From NCBI GenBank assembly GCA_018970165.1, contig JAGWWZ010000014.1, positions 1 through 44,289 of the forward strand: 44,289 nucleotides of DNA, written 5' to 3'. The DNA is from Planctomycetota bacterium (lineage in GTDB: Bacteria > Planctomycetota > Planctomycetia > Pirellulales > Pirellulaceae). Positions 12,701 through 20,826 of the stretch are shown here, one piece after another. How positions within the stretch are numbered: position 1 is the stretch's first letter; each line of letters begins with the position of its first letter. The notes below the pieces were generated by a model. It was not told where the DNA came from. It saw nothing but the letters and a program-made list of their open reading frames with translations, and searched no databases. A program made the translations under genes and the position numbers.

Positions 12701-15700
12701 GAAGATCTCCCACCCACGTAGGTCGAATTCAAATCACCCACGGTGAAGCTGTACGTTTGGGACCCATTAATGCCGCCAAACGACGGGAGTTGCCCTGCGA
12801 CGCTGATCGCCCCCTTGGAGGTCATGTGCAGAGGACCAAGATTGATAATGTCCTCCCTCGGCGCGAAGAACGGATCGGAGTCGAGCATCCCCGAATTCGC
12901 TTCTCCCGTGAGAGGTGATTGGTAGGGCAGTCCGAGGGTGTGAACACCGTTCGTCGCATAACGAATATCGGCAAACCGAACCGTGGAACCAGGAAACTCT
13001 TGCTGGTCTCGCAACCGCACTTGAACGGTGTAGGCTCCGCTGGTCAGACCCGCAACAGAGTTCTCAACGTCGACTCCCTTGCTGCGAATCCGGAAGAAAA
13101 AGGTGCTCTTGGCTCCTCGCACACCCGGCAGAACCACTCTTAAACCTGCCTCTCGAGGGTTGGATGTACCGTCATCCTTGATCAATCCAGACGCGTTGCG
13201 ACGCGAAGACGCCCGATCGCGCTGCACGACAGGATTAACCGTCTCCGGCACCAGGGATGGATCGCGAACTATCAACGTCGGATCAAGCTGTTCGGCAGTG
13301 CTGTCATCGCTACGAGCCAGAAGATCGCCGTTCGCGTTAAGGATCTCGATGATGCTGTCGAGCGACCATTCGGTATTGTCGATATCAAACCAAACCTCGG
13401 TTCCAGCCGTGCCGACGAAGCTGTAAACATCCTGATCAGCAGGTTCGCTTAGTACACCGTTGACAACCCAACCCAGTACCAAGTTCTCGTCGGAAGAGGA
13501 CGGATTGGGAGCAAGTTCACCCAGCAACTGTGCTGTGACCGTTGCATCGTTCACACCTGGGGCACTTACATTGGGGCGTTCCGATTCCAGGACGGCAATG
13601 ACATTTCGATCGTTGCTGAAGGAATCAAACACCAAGCTGCGCCAATCGCCAGGGCGAGGAACAGTCGCGATACCATCGTTGTTCGTGTCCGTTTGCGGCA
13701 ATCCATTCGGTTGCGTGCCCGCTCCTACACTGTCATCTCGGAAACTGGTGAAGACGACCGGGAAACCTGGCATACCGAGAACCTGAATCGTTCCCCCAAC
13801 ACGATCGGTGATACTGCTATATCGACCTGTTGCCGTGAAGCCGGTCCCGCGTTCATGATCAAAGTTCGAGCCTTGACCTTCCATCTTGATCACAAGAGAC
13901 TCATTAACCGCACTCTGAAGCCGTAGACCTCCAACATGCTGAAGATTGCTGACCACGATCGAGTCGAACAGGACGTGAACAATGTCCGTGTCATCCCAAA
14001 CGCTATCAGTGGTTAGGACATTGCGAGGTAGATCTCGCACCGAGAGATCCTCTTCCACGCGATTGGAGGTGGTTGAATCGGCTCGAATTTCCAATCCGTT
14101 GATGCTGTTGTTGAATAGGCGGTTGCCTCGGAACAGCGGTCCGCGATTGGCATCCAACGTAAGATCGCGATCCACCATTCCGGTCTGGCGACCACCATCC
14201 CCTCTCAGCTTCGCATCCATGGAGTTGGCATCGATGGTGATGGCGACCCCCAGATTGTTTTGGAAAACGTTGTTGAGAAACACCGGTTGTGCACCGCGAA
14301 CGAATACCGTCGAACCACGGCTACGGTTATTGACGAACGGGTAACTCGCATCGTCGGGAGGACCGTCAGGATAATTTTCGTTGGCCGGACGCCCTAAACG
14401 ATCAACCGGCCCTTGACCTCCCATGCCATTAGCATTTCCCTCGAAAACCGTATTAGCGATCCGAGCATCTGCTTGTTGAATCTCGACGGGACTGAAGGCC
14501 TTGAATGTACCCTCGATTTTGGAAATCCCACCGGAACTTGCGATCACTACGTTGTCGAGACTGATACTTGCTCCGGGAGATGCATAGATACCGCTCCAAT
14601 CGCCTGGCCGTGTATCGGTTGCCCCATTGCGTCCGTTGTTATTGGTATCAAAGGTTCCACCCGCTCCGAAGCGATCGTCTTTACGACTCGTCATCACGAT
14701 ACGGCTGCCATCGATTCCCTCGGCCAACAACTGTGTGCTATGCCCAAGCTCAATGCGGGCCCCATCCAGCTTGATAACTGCACCGGGATCGATTGCCAGA
14801 GAAGCATCCAAACGAGGACGAATGTTCCCGAAGCTCTCCAGACTCAGGGCCCGTCCGCCACTGACCGTAAAGTCGTCGGTGAACGAACGAATAGCGGGGT
14901 TGGTGATTTCAGCGACTTGGAAGAACGGCCCCGCCCCATTGTTTTGGCTGCGGTAAATTCGGAAACCGCTGTAGCCGGTCTGGATGAAAGGCAAATTGTT
15001 TAATTGCAAGGTTCGGTTCGTAAGGGTTGTTACACCGACGGCTGTTGGCGATGAAACAATTCCTTCGCGTCCCATCGAGTCGATCATCACTATTCGATAG
15101 GTGTAATTCCCCAACGGCAGAAAGCCGCCAGCGAGCGATGTAACGGTAACTGCAGATGCATCGGGCCGATCTCGCAACAACGTTCCTTGAGGATCGCTTG
15201 GATCAGCAAGCGATGCACCGCGGTCGAAGTAGTTGCTGGTTGTACCATCCAACTCCGCGACGAGAACATATGGACGATTTGGGCCATCATTTCGATACAG
15301 ACGTCTGGAAACATATCCGCTACTAACGCCTGGTAAGCCCGCGATCCTAACCGCCGTCTGACCAGATCCCAGAGTGAGTGGGGGCGTAGGATCAGAAGGA
15401 GGACTCTGATAACCGTTGCTGTCCACAAACGTGATTTTGTAGCGATAAGTGCCACCGGTTAGCGTTCCACCCGACGCTCCTTGCAATGTGATCAAATTGG
15501 CTGGAACTACGAATGTGTCCAGCAATCCGCCACCAGGATTTCCCTGGATGGAAATGTTTTCGGCGATAACGTGCACCACATCGATATCGTCGAAGCGACC
15601 AGGTACGGACAATTGTCGTGTCGTCCCCCCAGCAGGTGTGGAGACTCGAATAAACATCCCGTTGACCGAGTTGTTTACCAAGTGATTTCCATGGACCTTG

Positions 15701-18700
15701 GGACCGACTCGGTCGTAATCGGGAGTGAAAGAGCCATTGCGTTGAAAACGAGGATCACTGAAGAGCGTTTCCTCAAAGCTATCCGGGGTCGCGCTGATGG
15801 CTGAGTCAGCAGCCAACGTTATCCGGTTGAACGTAATGGTCGGCCGCATGTCGGTGATTTGGACCGAGTTGACCGTCTGCTGTACAGAGTCGATCACGAC
15901 CGAACTCGAGCCACCGTACTTCATGTCCGCAAAATTCACGTACTGTCGGAAAATCCCTTCGTCCTCGAGATCGAAACGGCCTACCGATTTATCGAGATCG
16001 CGTTTAAAGAGGATTCCGCCCCAATCTCCTGGTGCGGGGGTTGTCGTAGGCTGGTAGTTGTCGAAGCCGGTACGCTCGTCAAGCCACGAGGTGAAGAAGA
16101 CATGCCCCGTTGCGATGCTTCCATCGGTGTTGCGAATGGGATTGCCCGACGAATTGAGGAGCTTGGGTGTTCCGAGAACCTGGAGAGCGCCACCGCTCCG
16201 ATCGACACCGATGGTCGAACTTCCCACACCGATCCGTGCTCTTCGCAACTTGAAGATCGCACCGGCGTCCACCATCACCGACACACCCTTGGGCACATCC
16301 ATCGTTTGCCCGTCGGACAACACAGGTACGCCAGCCAAGCCCAATCCGATCTCGTATGCAAAGTTGTCCCCGACAGTCTCCAGTCGACCATCGTTACCGC
16401 CATTGCCAACGATGCGAACGATATCCCCCGGCATCGCCGCAGCAAAAGCGTTGGGAACACCGCTTCCGGAAATGTTGTTGAAGGGACGCAGTCGAGATCC
16501 ATCGGCGTTCGGGCCCGCAGATTTGTCAACGAAGATCGTCTTTCCTTCGATGTCGATCACCGTCAGATTCGACGACAATTGAACTAAGCGTTCTCCTTGC
16601 AGAGTTACCTTGGACAGGTTGGCTGTTGCCGTAACCCCTGTGCTGCTCGTTTGAATGTTGATTGCATTGGCCAACGCCGCTGCCAGTGCATTTGCGTCGC
16701 TGGTAAGCGAGTAGGTTATGCGGGTATTGCCTGTTCCAACCACAGGATCAGAACTAAACTCGAAACGTCGGACCTCGCTATTGGCCCCAGTGATCGTAAC
16801 GATCCGTCCTTCGAGATCCGTGGAACCTCCCGCGTTGAAACTCAGCACGCGATCAAGCGGTCGGGTATCAAACCAAAAATTGTAAACACCGCCAGGAGTG
16901 CCATCGGCATCTCCATCCAAGGGGACCGATAGATCCAAAGGCTGATTGGAAGCATCGCGGATCGTGTCTGTGCCATCGGTCTGCGCGCGGAAGGTTAAAC
17001 GCAGATCGTATTTCCCTTGAGTACGACCGCCAAATCCGGTGTCGGAAATGGTTGCATCATAGCCATCGTTCCCCGAAGCAGAGATTCCGATATAGTAACG
17101 GCCGGACTCCAAGTTCATCCGAATCAAAGAATCCTTGCTAAAGTAATCATCGTTCTGGGCGATCAGATCGATGCTCCCTCCGTTGAGTACAATCGGCGAG
17201 TAGGTGATATCCCGATTACCAAGAACTGTCGCCGGATTGCCGGACTTGAAGTTGGGGGTGACCAAGCTACTCGCCACCGGGTCGCTTGTTAGAGCGGTCA
17301 GGAAATCCTCCAAAGTCGATTCGCTTCCTGCCGTCGAATTCAGATCCACAACGATAGCGTTGGGAGGTGCGTTGGGAAATGTGAAAACGCCCGGCACTTG
17401 GCCTACACCGCGATTGCTTCGTGTGATAAACACCTGCAAGTTGTTCCCGAGTTTGCCGGGAGCTACCGCAGTGAACTCTACTTGAACTCCCCCACCAGCA
17501 CCGAGGTTGGAAACCGCCTTGGCTTGCGTTTGCTTGAACAAAGCTAAACGGGTATCGAGCGGACTGCTGTTGGATTGTCGTTCTGCAAGGGTTTCCGCAA
17601 CGAACACACCTTGCCGAGAAGCTCCCGATGCAGCAAACGCGACATCGAAACGATAGAGGTCGATATCGCTGCTTTCGGGCCGATGCAGGAAGCTGGCTCT
17701 CAGAACGTCTAAATTGCCCGGGAAGACTGGCTCAAAGTTTCTGTCCGAACCGCCGTTGATGAAACTGTTGTCGAAATTCATGAGGGTCGACGGGTCGGAG
17801 TCGCCCGCATTAGCCAACCCGAGCAGCAACCCAATACTGGCCGCCGTAGCTCTCGTGAAATTTTCTCCGTAGTTGTCATTCCAAGTATTGTCTGCGGAGA
17901 AAACCGCCAAACCATTTTGGAAGGTTGGATCGATACGAACGCCAAAGAAGTTGCTTGTTCGGATCTGCACATTCGCACCGGTGAGAACTCCCAAAGTGCC
18001 TAGCGCCATCGTTAGGCCACTGTCAGGCGTTTCCACAAACTGCACACCGATACGGTCTGACCAGAGAGAAAATGCTTCTCGGATCCTCGCCTTTTGCTTC
18101 TCCGTAATCGAATTCGACTGAGCAACCGTTCCAACGGATCCGTAATTGGTCTTGAAGTTGTAATAGACGGTTTGAATGCCGGCGACACGGTCACCGGTGA
18201 AGTTCGGATTGAGATAGTTTTCGAATGCCTCCGGCACGCGTCGGGTACCTGGATCGTTGTTGCTTCCAATCAAATCGAGCGCATGCGCCTCGGGATCGAT
18301 TTCCCCCGTCAGCATCAAGCTACTTTGGGGAATCAAAGTCGATCCAATGATGCCGAGGTTCTCAGCGGTGTCGAAACTCGAACCTCTCTCCACGACTGAC
18401 ATGTTAGCGGGTTCGGAAGGAAGTACCTCGCTGGTGCCGATGCGCAAACGGAAGCTGCTCTTGCTACCCCCCCGCCTCAGCTTGTCGATATCGTCTCCCT
18501 GGAATTTCAAGGTGACCGTATTGGCCGACGCATTGTAGGTCGCAGACAGCGGCAACAACACAAAATCGTCGGTGTTGCGAACGGTGTCCAACGTTTCGAT
18601 GAGTCGATAGAATCGAGGGTCCTCGACACTGCCGGGAACAGGAGCGCCAAACGCATCGTTTTGAACAAATATCTTCTCGTCGTCAAAATACACGACGATC

Positions 18701-20826
18701 GTATCCCGAGCTTGCTGCAATTGACCGGATGAGTTTCGCGTTACAGGTTGCGGCACCACACCGATAATCTTCGAACCCAAGTCCAAACGAAACTCGATAG
18801 TGTCTTGACGAGTATTTGGATCGCGAGGCGTAAACAAATCGCCGTCGATATTTCTCAAGCCGGTAACGCCGCGTGTCGCATCATCGAAACCAAAGATTTC
18901 CAAACGATACATATCATCTGGAAGGTTCTCTGCGAATCGGAGGGTAACCTCGTTCTCGTTCGGAGTGTCCCCGATGATCACAGCACCGGGAACGATAATC
19001 TGGTCATTGTTCGCACTCAACTGAATCGGCGAGAAGGTGGGGTTCACAGCCCCAAGCAATGTTGTTCGCAGGCCACCGTTGATACGCGCTGTCAACTTGC
19101 TGGCTACCGGAGAATTGGTAGCGTTGATCAAACCGACCAAGGCTTCCGCAGTTATCTGAGAACCCGACCTGGAATTCAGTACAATCGAAACGTCCGATCC
19201 GTTCAAGCTCAACTGAGGTCCGACACCAGCGCCTAGGTCCGCTCGAGTGACCAACACTCGCAAGGGCTCGGATGCCAACTTCGACGTCAGTTGAATGTCG
19301 ACACGACCGTTGGTTCCAAAATCGGATGCAGCGCTTGGGAGACCAAAACTTCCATCTCCCCCTGCCCGAGTCACACGGATTCCAGAAACGGTCTTAGGAT
19401 CGATGACTTGCTTGTCATCAAACCGGAAAGTCAGTTCGCGAGGAGCTACGGTGCGGATGGCACCGTTCTCGATCAATTCACTGTTGTTTGGCTGAACACC
19501 GATCAAGACTGGACCAGGTCCGGAACTCGTCCCCAACGAACCTGAACCATCAAACACCAGATCATACAGCTGGGTCTCGCCGCTGGTGCCGTTGATCCTC
19601 AGATAATAAGTTCCAGCCTTCAACGCAGGATTCGAGATGATCTCTGCAATCCCGCTTGGCTGCGATCCTGCCGTAGCGACAACCTCCCCAGACAATCGCT
19701 CAATCTGTATCGAGAGATCTCGATAGAGTCTGGAATTGACGAGGCTAACCTGCCCTCCAACTGGCCCAATCTGATACTCGAAACCCTGCGGGATCACACT
19801 TATGCTGCGGATACCGGTGTCCACCAATGTGAAGAGGAAAAGATCGGACGATTCATTGCGATCGATCGAAAGGTTACTAATCGCGGACAACCCACGGGGA
19901 ATCACCCCTAGGTTGGTTGCTGCCGCTCGCGTATCGTTGTCCTCCAAATCATCGCCGTAAAGGGTCTGAATCCCCAGTACATCATCGTGCTGAGCTCCGA
20001 GAAATCGCAGCGAGAGGAATGGCTCCAACAACTTTGTTTGATCTGTTGGAGCGGAATGATCCAACCCCAAGCTGTGACCGATTTCGTGCATCGCAACGTT
20101 GGTGAATAATCGATTCTCACCCGCAGCACCATCGGAAGCGTTGGCGTAGCTGTTGTCCGCTGTGTCGAAGACGATATCGCCAGCGATTCCGAAAGAACCG
20201 CCGCCCGCAGGCTCAAAGGCATACGCGAGAACGTTGCCATTGCCATCGACGTTTGCCCCCCCGACTCGTATGTCGCCACGAACACCCTCAATCCCGCGGT
20301 TCGCACCGCCCGAGGGAGCACCGTCGTCCTGAGGCTCGTAGCGGAACGTGAGGCCGCTCGTCGCTCCCCAATTGTCATATGCCCGTTCAATCAATGGGAA
20401 CCAAGGCCGATTGCTCAACAAACCCGGTGCGGACCCGTACAAGCCATCCATAAAGCTAATGAAGTTGCTCGGAGCAGATCCCCCATTTCGAAGCAACACG
20501 GGCGTACCATCCGGCACGATACTCCAAGTGATCGTTGCAGGGTCACCCTGATTGGGACTCGGACCGCCAACAGGAACCGTCCATCGAGTCGGGAGGAGGG
20601 AGAAATCGTTCGATCCACCACCCCCACCGTTGCGTGTTTGGGCGTCGATCGTTCGCTGAAGTCCCGCCTCGAAGTTATCGATGTACACCTGGTCCGTCCC
20701 TGGTGCGAACACCGCCATCAGATCTCTGCGTTCGAGATTCTCGCACAGAAGCGAGCGGAAACTTGCTCGGCTTTTCTTGTGACGCGACTGACTGCGGTTT
20801 TTCAACCTGTTTTCATCAATTCCCAT
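3754..20826 (-). CDS. Giant multidomain secreted protein with matrixin-like protease, beta-helix, FEFD repeats, GEVED, cadherin-like and dockerin domains
   Basis: This is a single uninterrupted frame of 5690 codons. The ATG at 20826 (MGIDENRL) was chosen over the in-frame start 29 codons upstream because AAGGTTCG precedes it and the paralogue starts identically. Order, with approximate residues: LEPR-XLL-like motif LCENLERRDLMA (30-45); matrixin-like domain with HEIGHSLGLDH (247-257); PPC-like domain (300-415); a segment homologous to the start of paralogue 2 (from 430); a second metzincin-like domain whose zinc motif is lost (ASIGLLLGLAN, 996-1006); beta-helix blocks (1430-1750, 2010-2360 and later); two fibronectin-like modules (1775-1980); further PPC-like segments; about ten FEFD-type repeats, mostly 4000-4530; a GEVED domain (4650-4840); cadherin-like repeats (4840-5490); a pair of dockerin calcium loops (about 5510-5570); and an acidic tail. 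No classical Sec peptide, LPXTG or PEP-CTERM motif is visible. The likely role is an extracellular or cell-surface protease/adhesin. Confidence 0.9.
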   Translation of the reverse strand: MGIDENRLKNRSQSRHKKSRASFRSLLCENLERRDLMAVFAPGTDQVYIDNFEAGLQRTIDAQTRNGGGGGSNDFSLLPTRWTVPVGGPSPNQGDPATITWSIVPDGTPVLLRNGGSAPSNFISFMDGLYGSAPGLLSNRPWFPLIERAYDNWGATSGLTFRYEPQDDGAPSGGANRGIEGVRGDIRVGGANVDGNGNVLAYAFEPAGGGSFGIAGDIVFDTADNSYANASDGAAGENRLFTNVAMHEIGHSLGLDHSAPTDQTKLLEPFLSLRFLGAQHDDVLGIQTLYGDDLEDNDTRAAATNLGVIPRGLSAISNLSIDRNESSDLFLFTLVDTGIRSISVIPQGFEYQIGPVGGQVSLVNSRLYRDLSIQIERLSGEVVATAGSQPSGIAEIISNPALKAGTYYLRINGTSGETQLYDLVFDGSGSLGTSSGPGPVLIGVQPNNSELIENGAIRTVAPRELTFRFDDKQVIDPKTVSGIRVTRAGGDGSFGLPSAASDFGTNGRVDIQLTSKLASEPLRVLVTRADLGAGVGPQLSLNGSDVSIVLNSRSGSQITAEALVGLINATNSPVASKLTARINGGLRTTLLGAVNPTFSPIQLSANNDQIIVPGAVIIGDTPNENEVTLRFAENLPDDMYRLEIFGFDDATRGVTGLRNIDGDLFTPRDPNTRQDTIEFRLDLGSKIIGVVPQPVTRNSSGQLQQARDTIVVYFDDEKIFVQNDAFGAPVPGSVEDPRFYRLIETLDTVRNTDDFVLLPLSATYNASANTVTLKFQGDDIDKLRRGGSKSSFRLRIGTSEVLPSEPANMSVVERGSSFDTAENLGIIGSTLIPQSSLMLTGEIDPEAHALDLIGSNNDPGTRRVPEAFENYLNPNFTGDRVAGIQTVYYNFKTNYGSVGTVAQSNSITEKQKARIREAFSLWSDRIGVQFVETPDSGLTMALGTLGVLTGANVQIRTSNFFGVRIDPTFQNGLAVFSADNTWNDNYGENFTRATAASIGLLLGLANAGDSDPSTLMNFDNSFINGGSDRNFEPVFPGNLDVLRASFLHRPESSDIDLYRFDVAFAASGASRQGVFVAETLAERQSNSSPLDTRLALFKQTQAKAVSNLGAGGGVQVEFTAVAPGKLGNNLQVFITRSNRGVGQVPGVFTFPNAPPNAIVVDLNSTAGSESTLEDFLTALTSDPVASSLVTPNFKSGNPATVLGNRDITYSPIVLNGGSIDLIAQNDDYFSKDSLIRMNLESGRYYIGISASGNDGYDATISDTGFGGRTQGKYDLRLTFRAQTDGTDTIRDASNQPLDLSVPLDGDADGTPGGVYNFWFDTRPLDRVLSFNAGGSTDLEGRIVTITGANSEVRRFEFSSDPVVGTGNTRITYSLTSDANALAAALANAINIQTSSTGVTATANLSKVTLQGERLVQLSSNLTVIDIEGKTIFVDKSAGPNADGSRLRPFNNISGSGVPNAFAAAMPGDIVRIVGNGGNDGRLETVGDNFAYEIGLGLAGVPVLSDGQTMDVPKGVSVMVDAGAIFKLRRARIGVGSSTIGVDRSGGALQVLGTPKLLNSSGNPIRNTDGSIATGHVFFTSWLDERTGFDNYQPTTTPAPGDWGGILFKRDLDKSVGRFDLEDEGIFRQYVNFADMKYGGSSSVVIDSVQQTVNSVQITDMRPTITFNRITLAADSAISATPDSFEETLFSDPRFQRNGSFTPDYDRVGPKVHGNHLVNNSVNGMFIRVSTPAGGTTRQLSVPGRFDDIDVVHVIAENISIQGNPGGGLLDTFVVPANLITLQGASGGTLTGGTYRYKITFVDSNGYQSPPSDPTPPLTLGSGQTAVRIAGLPGVSSGYVSRRLYRNDGPNRPYVLVAELDGTTSNYFDRGASLADPSDPQGTLLRDRPDASAVTVTSLAGGFLPLGNYTYRIVMIDSMGREGIVSSPTAVGVTTLTNRTLQLNNLPFIQTGYSGFRIYRSQNNGAGPFFQVAEITNPAIRSFTDDFTVSGGRALSLESFGNIRPRLDASLAIDPGAVIKLDGARIELGHSTQLLAEGIDGSRIVMTSRKDDRFGAGGTFDTNNNGRNGATDTRPGDWSGIYASPGASISLDNVVIASSGGISKIEGTFKAFSPVEIQQADARIANTVFEGNANGMGGQGPVDRLGRPANENYPDGPPDDASYPFVNNRSRGSTVFVRGAQPVFLNNVFQNNLGVAITIDANSMDAKLRGDGGRQTGMVDRDLTLDANRGPLFRGNRLFNNSINGLEIRADSTTSNRVEEDLSVRDLPRNVLTTDSVWDDTDIVHVLFDSIVVSNLQHVGGLRLQSAVNESLVIKMEGQGSNFDHERGTGFTATGRYSSITDRVGGTIQVLGMPGFPVVFTSFRDDSVGAGTQPNGLPQTDTNNDGIATVPRPGDWRSLVFDSFSNDRNVIAVLESERPNVSAPGVNDATVTAQLLGELAPNPSSSDENLVLGWVVNGVLSEPADQDVYSFVGTAGTEVWFDIDNTEWSLDSIIEILNANGDLLARSDDSTAEQLDPTLIVRDPSLVPETVNPVVQRDRASSRRNASGLIKDDGTSNPREAGLRVVLPGVRGAKSTFFFRIRSKGVDVENSVAGLTSGAYTVQVRLRDQQEFPGSTVRFADIRYATNGVHTLGLPYQSPLTGEANSGMLDSDPFFAPREDIINLGPLHMTSKGAISVAGQLPSFGGINGSQTYSFTVGDLNSTYVGGRSSPTATFPVVIDIDYADGLNRAALQVDVLFDLDNNPATPGIPVNPLIRDRSFVVDDLPSPLSGNDVTDLSRGSVGTGDAFLSFIGTAELRRGTYQIVVTDRAPGQRRSGAYQMEIRVGDEIGTTLPRFFRGSYSTSIEFLPGLTIPSGSRVDVSDGARRLTFEFTTTPGVGFGNVPVLITPSDSPAVLAGKFRDAINQVFQQNLLGVRAADRDRNVSGTSNTVIDLFGNVEVFDTAGVFTVGATSGILRFDGFGDLNSNRDQGQFIISNSIVTKARDFAVWAAPAEKYYADGRAQQPLYVDGGFFQTQIPNYVGAPTLGGSYARNLPIDNLVPYGAAGDPRLVNAERAGVAPGLVVVNNIFESAGLGGLHIQGDTPTWRVIAFPGRADLTSDLSDPQQPDHSGGFINDGNIMDVTFGRQRVRFEFEDIAGAPTGAPAFGSGVVGGNGWAADNIPVYYREDGGSQYLRVPNTTPGYAADEVIKAIRDAMIGSVLTTNGTTQRISTWLEPQDDFVVGDPNDRRTWLWAESSMIVKGPQNIDPRAGAVVALPVGTFMAAPFVRALNNTIIGNDGNAGANAETVDTDTNDTIRGAAETFQGIGVNPLQYTVNGALLADPLFTGSSDVDFYKFRLEVGSRVRIDVDTSRGSTLDSALRLFDSNGIPQIISSGSDPTTVDNRSAPGEVSGLDPYIDFTATKAGVYYVAISSIGNTKYDPYSFADRRRGTTSGSYSLSVQVLKPEEFVIVVDNPASYADGETFTIQQVSDSGAGGTGNARTFEFTRNPGYNGPNVPVYIGPEFRVPDLARSIANAITVAGMANTQTLPNGIFGTASPLAPVSAIALGGHNGFDPTYGIVNPNNQFDFGINSGNERGAQLQPGLNRYPDWNEDLSPFDLAVVISEGNGVTSHSTSFLGHANQGFGHDRTMTLPFLPTIDRPVTARGNGTSEKFVVVRNAYTVTSSTGRRIGGRSNNNSLNQIIPETGIMVSGGASPTLLNNAFVNVQTPIVEERPTFLGSDFRGSFNMPSERPSAVVVGGNTYQFMEPATPVTNLGLTIEVGPTNVPNTGSDFNFIAGGGEKLFVNFPGSNFLPGAQSQIIDSSIDSLPERQGLEAVKGAVGIAPSPVLAPDRDFYSLFRADDPNVAPPSGLGDSVFKDRGAIDDADFIGPSAISVSPVDNDARRVDVDPTESVIELTSGVYPEFRIQLQDGFESANLGGGTGIDDSSVVGSASGIRPAGAVITITENNRLLVEGIDYVFSYNTTTNEIVLKPLAGVWRNDRVYDITINNKDRFVIDAVAGNKLNDGDTFVIRDSTGANVTFEYDSGFRLQLPIGLQLNLPIAGGGAGGVTDGERFSVQLAGVRRDFEFDSNNNTLITRPEGIIRFTSLSTKSQVADAIVAAINSSFTSGVVARKLASNDVFIAASLGASVQTVDAPSLTQPTQTLGLRVPTQGSGVGGVSDGQTFSVTDGRTALVFEFDSDPIAKVQPGNVRVNISSASSSLEVAQALRSAIASSSLRVNPNVVGNDLVHLGLPDTGSVDLINTRLEVVGVSRTIQDGDFITITRNGGSQSTVFEFDNNNTIAAGRVRVPFTNTQSQSEIGEALATAITGAGIGLTPKHFGNGSVVVGGLPSDGLSVAGAPSIDLSGRPGVQGNTVLQVFGTLQLAIPARGGVDLVDNSVFTITNNGTTVTFEFDSNFSGPSTSGNEIIRYTNASSQSDLVVAIVQAINSVTRLSVFAQASGIGKVDLGLLDTSAVNVLNSRLTTERGLPQDGDFFVINNGTRSVTFEFVNLTINSASNPAFTPIRYVNSDSLQRLYETMQATIKSSVLNLDSDITPEGLKLRDSSEFVYTLDNARSMRKLGVPGGSVAVPFIQDAAFTPEQMRQAMIAAINKAAAEGRTTLQAKVRAGSTLFVENAINVGDGISSFFLRGVQDIAGNPLKSNRINNETQFKILMPGVVVDFGDAPDAVSTTAGRYPTLKGNDGARHVVSGSSLRLGSSISPETEAKPQPLADGDSGDDGVSFKFQRNDYGSTGIPIFNKNVDTQVTVTMSAPGVLNGWIDFNSDGDWSDPGEQIFTDVNFDPLNLTRTFQVRVPATAPNFTVDTPSFARFRVSTSGNLLPTGLALDGEVEDYRVTLVPGTPPVGVNDSYVLFEDTGSLNANDPLDFPPELDDGSVFNNGVLANDINTNGRPLNATIITEPPAAVTKSFVFRADGTFEFTPADNFFGETTFVYLAADAVFDSLTRSTVTITVRPVNDPPIVSPLTFNINEDATLDIQETQILAVSAPGPQNEIDAGQTVFIRDVDATSIGGGTITFNAGKITYKPKPDFSGVDRFTYRIRDAGPVFTGTVLEPRDTEGTITINVADKNDPPITTPKLASTDEDVAIEIDPLVLIAGDSAGPDNERLPPPAGQGQTVSFTNVVSTSARGGRVEFFVGKVRYTPPEDFHGTDTFFYVVTDNGFSGTVFDPQSSQGTVNVTVRPVNDAPRKKLEFGTVTMQEDQTPARTLLLSDYFFDPDVASNGDVLTYTVVSNNNTNLIEPTIQNGELRLLPKPDQNGTAVIVIRATDSANPGLFVTNTLTVQVTPAPDAPRLVKPLPDRTVNEDSAPFNIELSPEFFFDPDEINGDVVTYTASSSNTNVATVAITGSRLTVTLKPDAFGTTDISVTARDLSGASVSDAFVLTVTSVNDNPVARNDSYSSPLGEIFRTTDATGSTTSSNDDGVLVNDTDKDGDTLTAELSVAPTKGTVVVNANGTFVYTPNPDPNNLVKPGDTDTFRYRARDAFGGVSNEATVTITFGQRLPARFQNPANPNDVNADGWVSPLDALIIINLLNSRGSGSVAGLPGPPDYVDVDGNNFVDPLDVLTLINFLNSGGMNGSPEGEGEGRGPAADGRLLGWSMDIGRGLSKAMIGPMENDASGRGIARSVGNPAVARPFGPQLPEDEGSEADRWVYFGTPAEDDEFDKLADDIVSNGTRGSQDLVDQVFADLFGE
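7220..8830 (-). repeat. Tandem protein repeats with FEFD motif inside the giant gene
   Basis: Six adjacent units of roughly 75-100 residues share a pattern. Each has 'DG-x-x-F-x-I/V', then FEFD or FEYD followed by S/N-rich residues, a strand such as I-R-F or V-R-V, and an amphipathic helix ending A-x-A-I-x-x-A-I. FEFD variants include FEYDSGF, FEFDSNNN, FEFDSDP, FEFDNNN, FEFDSNF and FEFVN. Four more isolated units occur earlier in the same protein (FEFSSDP, FEFTTTP, FEFEDIA, FEFTRNP). I do not recognise a named domain family for this unit. A beta-strand-plus-helix module is inferred from the pattern. Confidence 0.7.
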
